DNA of 20,906 nt from Ignavibacteriaceae bacterium (GTDB taxonomy: Bacteria > Bacteroidota > Ignavibacteria > Ignavibacteriales > Ignavibacteriaceae): contig JACAFA010000238.1 of NCBI GenBank assembly GCA_013388525.1, positions 1 to 20,906 on the forward strand, read 5' to 3'. Of this stretch, positions 1 to 9,082 are shown piece by piece. The notes under the pieces were generated by a model. That model ran no database searches. It saw only the letters and a list, made by a program, of their open reading frames with translations, and had not been told where the DNA came from. A program made the position numbers and the translations under genes. Numbering within the stretch: the first letter of the stretch is position 1; every line of letters begins with the position of its first letter.

Positions 1-126
1 CAAGAGATTTTGGATATGTGTGATTTTTCGATTGAGATTCCACAGTTTGGAATAAAGCAATCATTAAATGTTGCGGTTGCATATGGGGTGACGATTTTTA
101 AGTTAAGAGAAATATTTGATTTGTAA
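1..126 (+). CDS. SpoU/TrmH-family RNA 2'-O-methyltransferase, C-terminal fragment
   Basis: The frame is open from the window edge to a TAA at 124-126, giving 41 residues of the C-terminus of a larger protein. It contains IPQFGIKQSLNVAVAYGV, which matches the last conserved motif of the SPOUT (SpoU/TrmH) methyltransferase knot. In that family the Ser-Leu-Asn-Val stretch helps form the S-adenosylmethionine pocket and the trefoil knot. The enzymes methylate ribose 2'-OH in tRNA or rRNA. The fragment cannot tell TrmH from RlmB-like or other subgroups, so no symbol is given. The gene ends tail-to-tail with the AlbA_2 gene, 38 bases away, and no hairpin terminator is visible between them. Confidence 0.8.
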   Translation, partial: QEILDMCDFSIEIPQFGIKQSLNVAVAYGVTIFKLREIFDL

Positions 127-164
127 TTTGTTGTTTATTTGAGCTTTGTATTTTAAAATTTCCA

Positions 165-821
165 CTACGCTGAAGCTGTAAAAAACTCTTCACCGTTATC
201 TTTTGTGTGAATCATCAGCAAGTTTGCACGCACCATTTTTACAAGCGTTCGTGATGCTCTTCTTTCTGAAATGTTAACAAGATTGCTTAGTTCTTTTACT
301 GAAATTCTTTCATACTTTGCGAGGTACTCAAAAACCATTTTCTCAGTCTGACCTATCTGGTATTTTTTTAAAGCAAGATTAGCTGAGTTAGCACGAAGTA
401 TTCTCACCATCTCTTTGCTTGCAGTAACACTTTTGTCATTCACACGAACAAGAACGACTGCTTTGTTAATATCAAATTCGTTTTCATAATCCTGAAGGCG
501 ATGCGGTTTGTTATCAGATTCAGGAATGCTTGCAACCACAACTTCTTTCCCGTATAACTCTATAAAATCTATAGAATAATTTAGAGGTGGTTCACAGAAA
601 TTCTCGGCAGCATCTTTAATCATTTCAGATTCTGATTTTTCACTATCTACCCCAACAACTTCTTTGTCATCATCCACTCCAAAGATCATATAACCGCCTT
701 TTGTGTTGGCAAAAGCAATCATCTCTCTGGCAATTTTTTCGGGAGTTGTAAAATGTCTTTTAAATTCACATTGAATATTCTCCCCTTCTTCAATCAATTC
801 TAAAAGATGTCGACGGTTCAT
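165..821 (-). CDS. AlbA_2 (Schlafen-type) domain protein with C-terminal winged helix
   Basis: This 218-residue protein has an AlbA_2-type domain in about residues 10-125. The features seen are a CEFK segment near residues 18-21, then IAREMIAFANTKGGYMIFGV with the family's FANTxGG signature, then DDDKEVVG. Residues of about 155-215 read as a winged helix (SVKELSNLVNISERRASRTL is the likely helix-turn-helix). The family is usually described as putative nucleic-acid-binding or transcriptional regulators, but few members have been studied and the substrate is unknown. It lies last in the secA-glnB-lipoprotein series, 107 bases after the lipoprotein stop, so it may be a separate unit. The ATG at 819-821 has no Shine-Dalgarno sequence. 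No toxin, nuclease or mobile gene adjoins it, so a defence role is not supported. Confidence 0.75.
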   Translation of the reverse strand: MNRRHLLELIEEGENIQCEFKRHFTTPEKIAREMIAFANTKGGYMIFGVDDDKEVVGVDSEKSESEMIKDAAENFCEPPLNYSIDFIELYGKEVVVASIPESDNKPHRLQDYENEFDINKAVVLVRVNDKSVTASKEMVRILRANSANLALKKYQIGQTEKMVFEYLAKYERISVKELSNLVNISERRASRTLVKMVRANLLMIHTKDNGEEFFTASA

Positions 822-928
822 AGTTCAATTCTAAAGATATCTGAGCAAAGTGTTTCGTTTTTTAAGATAAAAGAAAAAAGTAAAAAGATTAAAACAATTT
901 TAAAAAACTTTTTCCTTTGATCTTTCTT

Positions 929-3322
929 CTATCTTCGTTTTCGTGGATTCCAAACAGGTTCTTTACTTTCGGGCGGCTTTTTTAACTCAAAAAGTTCCTG
1001 ATCACTTTTTTCAGCAGGTGTAAGTTCATCTTCTAAAGTAACCTGAACTGTATCCTGTGGACCAACTTTAATTTCTCCTGAAACTAAACTATCCTCACCT
1101 GTTGAATCTAACGAAGCTAATGCATTCAGGGAATCAAGTAATGCTGATTCCTGTTTCCTTTTTTCCTGCTTGTAAAGCGTAACTTTAGGAGCAATCACCC
1201 GAACATATTCCGATGCCGGATATTTTGCAATGAGTGTATCATAAGATTCAACAGCCGCCGGATAATCCTTTAAATTATTTTCCTCTATCCAGCCTGATGC
1301 ATACAATGCCTTAGGTGCAAAAGCAGATTTTGGATAAAGCTGTGGAATTTCTTTAAACTTATCTATTGCAGAATAGTAATCACCTGCATTTAAATATTCT
1401 TCAGCCTTTTTATATTCCTCGCTTGCAGGATCATAATTCAAATCAATATACGGCTTATTCAGTTTTGCAGCAGCAGCATTAACAACACTTTCATTTTTAT
1501 AATTATCATAAATAATATTGAAAAGACTATCAGCACTTTTCTGATTATCTACAGTAAGATAATAACTCCCCATTGCAAACATTGAGGTCGCATAGTAAGC
1601 ATTATCCTTATATTCCGTCAGGTTGCTGTAATAATATTTGTAAGCCGAGTCAGGCATATTAAATTCTGACAGAAATAAATTTCCGAGCTCAAGCTGGTTT
1701 TTTGCAAGAAGAGTTTTAAGTGAATCCTCAGTTATTTTAGGTCGTTTTGGCGGATTGTTTTTAAACTTTAGTGTATCCGGTAATGAAGCAACTAACTGAT
1801 TTGACAAAGCTTCTTTATCCCGTTTCTTCTGCTCAATTTTTTGTTGACCCATCGGATCGAAAGTTCTATTGGTAAGCATACTATCAAATCGTGCAACAAT
1901 CATTGAATCCTGAGGATGAGGATTTCTTACCCTGGCAAAAATAGAATCTCTTGTTAAAGTTTTCAGAGAATCTTTTAATTGGTTAACAAGTAGATTAGCA
2001 ACAGTAACTGAATCCTGATAATAACCCGTTGTGTCTTCTCCGATTAAATCTCCAAGTCCTGACCAGATTTCCTGCAGCTCTTTTACATTTGCAATTTCTG
2101 CAGCAATAGCTAAAGAATCCTGAACATACTGTACTGAATCTTCTTTAAACTCTTCAGGGTACTGAAGATAGAATAGCTGCTTACCATATTTGTTTAAATC
2201 TTTTTTAAGTAAAACGTATCTGCTGAAAAGTCTGTTTTTATCCTTTGCCAAAGTCAGATATTCTTTTGGAAGAGATGCGGTAGAAGCTTTTTGATAATAT
2301 ACAGCAGCACTGTCAAGTTGTTTAAGTCCGTGTTCATAAACGGAACCAATTTCAAACTTAGCTGCGCCGGCGTTTGGTGTATTTTTATAAGTTGTATCAA
2401 CAATAGCAAAAAGATCGAGTGCCTCTGCATATTCGCCAAGAGCAGCATGAGTAATTCCCATTTCAAGTTCAATGTCAGAATATTTGTCAGAATACTTATC
2501 CTCTGACCGCATATCAGAAAATATTGAAAGCGCTTCTTCTGCATTACCGGATTCTCTCAGAGCTCTGCCAAGTTTTATTCTTGCTGCTACTTCAAGATCA
2601 TAACCGGGTGAATATTCAAAAACATTTTCATAGGCAATAACGGCATTCTCGATATCATCAATTTCCATATTAAGATTTCCGACTTCATACCATAATTCAG
2701 CATTTATTTCATCATTATCTGAAATACCAAGGAATTCATTCGCTATTTGTATTGCAGCAGGAATATCACCTATTGTTTTTTGATACACAATCTCTTCAAT
2801 AAAAGCTTCTTCAAATATTTTTTCTTCGTCTTCATCAATAGCTACTTTTCTTACTTCTCTCAGAATAACTAATCCATCCGTAAAATTTCTTAATCTCATA
2901 TCACACTTTCCTATCCAGAGCTTTGATTCAAGAGCAAATTCTCCTTCAGGATCGGATGCAAGCAGCTCTTTGAATTTTTGTTGGGACTTTAAATAGTTTT
3001 TCTGGTAGTAAAATGATTTTCCAAGCATCATAAGTGCATCATCAACGTAAGCTGAATTAGAACTGAATTGAAGAATTGCTGAACACTTTTCGATTAATTT
3101 TTGAACATCAGCATTAGCAGCAGGAGGAATAGTTGACGACTCAATAGAAAATAAATCTTTTTTCTGCTCTGTGATTTGCTTTTCTATTTTTTGAAAAAGT
3201 TCATTGGCATTGTAGTAAAGATTAAAATACGTAGTAAAATTTTCCCACACACTGCAACCGGTAAGAAAAATCAGCAATGAGAGCAAAAAGAAAATTCTAT
3301 CTTTAAAAAGAATGGTGAACAT
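929..3322 (-). CDS. TPR-repeat lipoprotein, SprE/PorW-like (type IX secretion)
   Basis: The 797-residue product starts with a hydrophobic signal ending in the lipobox LTGC (Cys23), so it should be a lipidated envelope protein. The mature start has aromatic and Asn-rich sequence (YFNLYYNANELFQKIEKQI) followed by many tetratricopeptide-type helical pairs at about residues 85-370 and 530-700. A Ser/Asp-rich, lower-complexity section lies at about 390-520, and the tail is basic (NPRKRR). This layout resembles SprE/PorW, a lipoprotein needed for type IX secretion and gliding in Bacteroidota. The link rests on overall architecture and the N-terminal region, not on a diagnostic catalytic motif. It begins 48 bases after glnB with no Shine-Dalgarno sequence, probably on the secA transcript. 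A generic TPR lipoprotein or BamD-like protein is the alternative; the length and N-terminus favour SprE/PorW. Confidence 0.7.
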   Translation of the reverse strand: MFTILFKDRIFFLLSLLIFLTGCSVWENFTTYFNLYYNANELFQKIEKQITEQKKDLFSIESSTIPPAANADVQKLIEKCSAILQFSSNSAYVDDALMMLGKSFYYQKNYLKSQQKFKELLASDPEGEFALESKLWIGKCDMRLRNFTDGLVILREVRKVAIDEDEEKIFEEAFIEEIVYQKTIGDIPAAIQIANEFLGISDNDEINAELWYEVGNLNMEIDDIENAVIAYENVFEYSPGYDLEVAARIKLGRALRESGNAEEALSIFSDMRSEDKYSDKYSDIELEMGITHAALGEYAEALDLFAIVDTTYKNTPNAGAAKFEIGSVYEHGLKQLDSAAVYYQKASTASLPKEYLTLAKDKNRLFSRYVLLKKDLNKYGKQLFYLQYPEEFKEDSVQYVQDSLAIAAEIANVKELQEIWSGLGDLIGEDTTGYYQDSVTVANLLVNQLKDSLKTLTRDSIFARVRNPHPQDSMIVARFDSMLTNRTFDPMGQQKIEQKKRDKEALSNQLVASLPDTLKFKNNPPKRPKITEDSLKTLLAKNQLELGNLFLSEFNMPDSAYKYYYSNLTEYKDNAYYATSMFAMGSYYLTVDNQKSADSLFNIIYDNYKNESVVNAAAAKLNKPYIDLNYDPASEEYKKAEEYLNAGDYYSAIDKFKEIPQLYPKSAFAPKALYASGWIEENNLKDYPAAVESYDTLIAKYPASEYVRVIAPKVTLYKQEKRKQESALLDSLNALASLDSTGEDSLVSGEIKVGPQDTVQVTLEDELTPAEKSDQELFELKKPPESKEPVWNPRKRR

Positions 3323-3370
3323 GGCAATTGAAACTATTAAAGAATAAATAAAACAAAAAGGTAAAATAAT

Positions 3371-6756
<3,386 letters not shown>

Positions 6757-6788
6757 TCAGCGCATAACTCCTTTATAAAAGTGCGTTT

Positions 6789-6817
6789 AACATACTTATG
6801 TAAGTTTTGAAATGCAA
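6789..6817 (-). promoter_or_regulatory. Candidate secA promoter
   Basis: Reading the minus strand, TTGCAT (6812-6817) is separated by 17 bases from TATGTT (6789-6794). The overlapping octamer TAAGTATG differs from the Bacteroidota element TAnnTTTG at one position. This would place the start of transcription roughly 20-30 bases upstream of the secA ATG. Both boxes are weak and AT-rich background makes chance matches likely. Confidence 0.3.
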
Positions 6818-6865
6818 TTTAAGAAATTTTACTTAGAAAGGGCTGTGATGTTAATCTGTAGTGTC

Positions 6866-6886
6866 ATTCCAGGCTTGACCCGGAAT
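6866..6886. repeat. Short imperfect palindrome (ATTCC...GGAAT type)
   Basis: ATTCCAGG and CCCGGAAT form an interrupted inverted repeat around a CTTGA centre. Sequences of this form (GTCATTCC...GGAATC) are dispersed in many bacterial genomes. On the minus strand it reads RVKPGMT, a common spurious peptide from such repeats. Only one copy is in the window, so repeat status here rests on its general form. Confidence 0.45.
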
Positions 6887-6904
6887 CTTAGTTTTAGGTT
6901 GTTG

Positions 6905-6946
6905 AAAATTCTTGTTGATTGTTTTTTGAAGATTGAGGAAGTTTGG
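6905..6946 (+). repeat. 42-bp direct repeat, left copy
   Basis: This copy starts AAAATTCTTGTTGATTG and ends GATTGAGGAAGTTTGG. It matches 7258-7299 at 40 of 42 positions in the same orientation, 353 bases apart. The pair brackets the REP-like element, so it may be part of a larger duplicated unit or mark an insertion or duplication event. It does not look coding. Confidence 0.85.
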
Positions 6947-7136
6947 GAGGACAAATTTAGATAGCAACATTTATTAAAAGACAATAATTCGATACTTAAT
7001 GAAAAAATTAACATCATTTGAATTGCATTTAATTAAACGATACGGAAGAAAAGGTACCTCAAGTCGATAAAAGTTTGAAGCTGAATCTTTTGAATTCCGA
7101 TTAAAAGAAATGCTAAAAAAAAGAACGAGGGTAATA

Positions 7137-7235
7137 AACCGTTGAAACGGTTGGATAATTTGCGTCTATTAGTAACCCACGACTTAAGTCGTGGGTTACT
7201 ACGATTCCCACAAATCATTAACCGATTTATCGGTT
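7137..7235. repeat. REP-like composite element with three hairpins
   Basis: Three palindromes lie in 99 bases. The first is AACCGTT-GA-AACGGTT at 7137-7152. The centre is a perfect 30-bp palindrome at 7171-7200, whose left half is AGTAACCCACGACTT and whose right half is its exact complement. The third is AACCGAT-TT-ATCGGTT at 7220-7235. The two outer hairpins share the AACC...GGTT shape and sit at similar distances from the centre. This symmetrical layout is typical of REP/REPIN-type elements mobilised by RAYT (IS200-like tyrosine) transposases. No such transposase gene is in the window, so it would be a non-autonomous copy. With no T tract after the central stem, a simple terminator role is unlikely. 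Confidence 0.7.
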
Positions 7236-7257
7236 TCATATAGACTAAATATGTTTT

Positions 7258-7299
7258 AAAATTCTTGTTGATTGTTTTTGGGAGATTGAGGAAGTTTGG
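7258..7299 (+). repeat. 42-bp direct repeat, right copy
   Basis: Second copy of the repeat at 6905-6946. It differs at two positions in the T/G-rich middle (TTTTTTGAA against TTTTTGGGA). It begins 22 bases after the third hairpin of the REP-like element. Confidence 0.85.
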
Positions 7300-7444
7300 A
7301 CAGTAGGTGTAATTAAGAAATACAATAGATGATGGATATGCAGCTGGGTGCATACCTGTTCGCTATTGGTGGATCTATGTTCTTCAACTAATAAATCTGC
7401 GAAGTATAAGTAATAGTTTGGTTACCAATTCGGAATATTTTTAT

Positions 7445-8026
7445 ATGAATAAGACTTATTTAATAATTCTGTTATCAATAGTAGTTAATTTTACAGACAT
7501 TTTTTCACAGAATGAAATTACTTCATCAACTCCTAATGATTCTAATAACACTGAGTATAAATTCGAATTAAGCTTAGAGCCTCAAGATGGATATTCTTTA
7601 ATTTTAAATCTAAACGGTGCACCAAAAGAAGGCGTGAGTTTTACAAATTTCGAAATGGGTATTGCAAGAACTTTTATTTATGATGGACACGAAACAACTA
7701 CAATCGATAGAACTTTAACTCTGGGAGTCATCAATCACAATAGTAACTTATTTTATTCGCTTGGATTTGGTTATAACTTTAGAAGTATTTTAGACTTGGG
7801 TTTATTTCTAAATTATAATAACAATTTTATTAATAGTAATGCTTTTACCCTGCGCCCACAAATTGGATTTATAATTTTGCCACCTATTGGCAGCGCCTAT
7901 GCAGAATTTGCTTACAATATTAATTTCTTAAAAAATAATTTTGATATCTCTAATTATTTTGTTGTTGGATTTAGATATAATATCGGATTCTTAAAAAGTA
8001 AAATCGATAAAAACAATTCTAATTAA
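7445..8026 (+). CDS. Secreted protein of unknown function, probable outer-membrane beta-barrel
   Basis: The ATG at 7445-7447 gives 193 residues. An upstream in-frame TTG at 7418 would put nine polar or aromatic residues before the signal peptide, so it is rejected. MNKTYLIILLSIVVNFTDIFSQ reads as a signal peptide with cleavage near FSQ. The remainder alternates hydrophobic and polar residues with many Tyr, Phe and Asn. It has strand-like segments such as LFYSLGFGYNFRSILDLGLFL and ends near YFVVGFRYNIGF, which suggests a small beta-barrel, although no family is recognised. It is Asn-rich and notably AT-rich in codon use, more so than the neighbouring housekeeping genes. It lies directly after the repeat-rich stretch and is alone on its strand, so it looks like an accessory gene. 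A barrel fold is inference from composition only. Confidence 0.65.
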   Translation: MNKTYLIILLSIVVNFTDIFSQNEITSSTPNDSNNTEYKFELSLEPQDGYSLILNLNGAPKEGVSFTNFEMGIARTFIYDGHETTTIDRTLTLGVINHNSNLFYSLGFGYNFRSILDLGLFLNYNNNFINSNAFTLRPQIGFIILPPIGSAYAEFAYNINFLKNNFDISNYFVVGFRYNIGFLKSKIDKNNSN

Positions 8027-8213
8027 AAGTAACCTAACCAGCAGCCACTACTGCCCTCGTCTTAGAAATTTAGAAAATTATTAGATTTGAGAACTTATTG
8101 AGTTTGGAAATAGTTAGACTTTGTTGCAGTCATTAAATGAAAACTTGAAGGCAACACCTTCATTGTGGAATCAAATATAGATCGTCAAATCGTCCCGCTT
8201 TTCAAAGTAATAC

Positions 8214-8999
8214 CTAAATAATCCCCAACTCCTTCAAAATATTGTAAGTAATCTCAATCCTTAAGCGAAAACCTTCATCAGGGTTTTTGCTTTCAAGATT
8301 TGAAACAAAGAAATAAACATCGTCGTCTTTCTCAACATAACCTACAAACCAGCCAATTTGATTTTCAAACCTAATTCCCCAGCCGGTTTTTACACGTAGT
8401 ATGTAGTTATCCGTCTGCTCATAAACCATAATCTTTTTAAGTATATCAACGGAGCGCTGGGAAAAGCTTGTTTCATTCTTGTAAATCTTTTTCAGGAATT
8501 CTATTTGCTCATCGGGTGAAATTCTCAATTCGCCCTCCAGCCAGAAAAGATCTATCCCGCCGGAAATATCTTCATTGCCGTAATGATTATGCGTGATATA
8601 TTCTTTCATATTTTCCTCACCAATTCGCCGGGCAAGTTCCTGGTAAAACCAGACTGCAGAAAACTTAAAAGCCTGTGCAAGATTCAAATCCTGGTTCCAC
8701 ATATCATAAAATCTTTTAACGCTGTCCCATTGAATGATTTCATACTCATCCTTGATAGCACCTGCCTCAATAGCAGCAAGAGAGTTAAAAATCTTAAACG
8801 TGGAAGCGGGAATAAATCTTTCAGCACATCTTTCGGGATTATATTTCAGGTATTCGTCTTTGTTCAGGTCATAAAGAATGAAGCATCCTTCGTGGTTGTA
8901 TTCATCGAAGAATTTTTTGAAGTCGTTCCGTTCTTTGATTGTCTGACCTGATAAACTCAAGGCGATAAAGATAATTAGTGAAATAGTTTTGTATATCAT
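8214..8999 (-). CDS. Class D (OXA-type) serine beta-lactamase
   Basis: The 261-residue protein has a signal peptide (about residues 1-18, ending LSLSG) and every class D signature in order. These are STFK at 66-69 (nucleophile Ser66, carbamylatable Lys69), SAV at 114-116, YGN at 140-142, the WL pair at 153-154 and KTG at 204-206. It should hydrolyse beta-lactams in the periplasm; spectrum cannot be read from sequence. The length fits the family. It is a single gene, convergent with the orphan upstream and divergent from glnE. No regulator, integron attC site, insertion sequence or other resistance gene adjoins it, so it looks resident rather than recently acquired. A related BlaR1-type sensor domain is unlikely because there is no membrane sensor segment. 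Confidence 0.93.
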   Translation of the reverse strand: MIYKTISLIIFIALSLSGQTIKERNDFKKFFDEYNHEGCFILYDLNKDEYLKYNPERCAERFIPASTFKIFNSLAAIEAGAIKDEYEIIQWDSVKRFYDMWNQDLNLAQAFKFSAVWFYQELARRIGEENMKEYITHNHYGNEDISGGIDLFWLEGELRISPDEQIEFLKKIYKNETSFSQRSVDILKKIMVYEQTDNYILRVKTGWGIRFENQIGWFVGYVEKDDDVYFFVSNLESKNPDEGFRLRIEITYNILKELGII

Positions 9000-9082
9000 T
9001 GCTTAATTTGATGATTGATGAATAAACTTTTAATTAAATGCAGTTTAATATTAGATTCATATTGTAAAAATCAAAATTATTG

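Larger units (their letters stand above)
6757..7444. other. Repeat-rich gene-free stretch between secA and the orphan gene
   Basis: About 690 bases hold no supportable gene. They contain the weak secA promoter, a short imperfect palindrome, two copies of a 42-bp direct repeat and a REP-like three-hairpin element, each listed separately. Reading frames here on the minus strand translate the repeats themselves and have no protein-like character apart from that. The last 140 bases (7300-7444) hold nothing I recognise beyond a 20-codon frame at 7329-7391. Confidence 0.7.

Noticed and set aside
165..821. AlbA_2/winged-helix gene considered as part of an anti-phage defence system
   Set aside because: No nuclease, toxin, helicase or mobile gene adjoins it; the neighbours are secA-unit genes and an RNA methyltransferase.
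6829..7017. Minus-strand open frame of 62 codons upstream of secA
   Set aside because: It translates the ATTCC palindrome and left direct repeat (giving RVKPGMT, typical of such repeats) and would overlap the secA promoter region.
7033..7353. Minus-strand open frame of 106 codons across the repeats
   Set aside because: It is a translation of the REP-like element and the right 42-bp repeat; no protein character, no ribosome binding site.
8146..8162. Hairpin TGAAGG-CAACA-CCTTCA between the convergent orphan and beta-lactamase genes, considered as a bidirectional terminator
   Set aside because: The stem is only 6 bp and neither side has a proper T tract.
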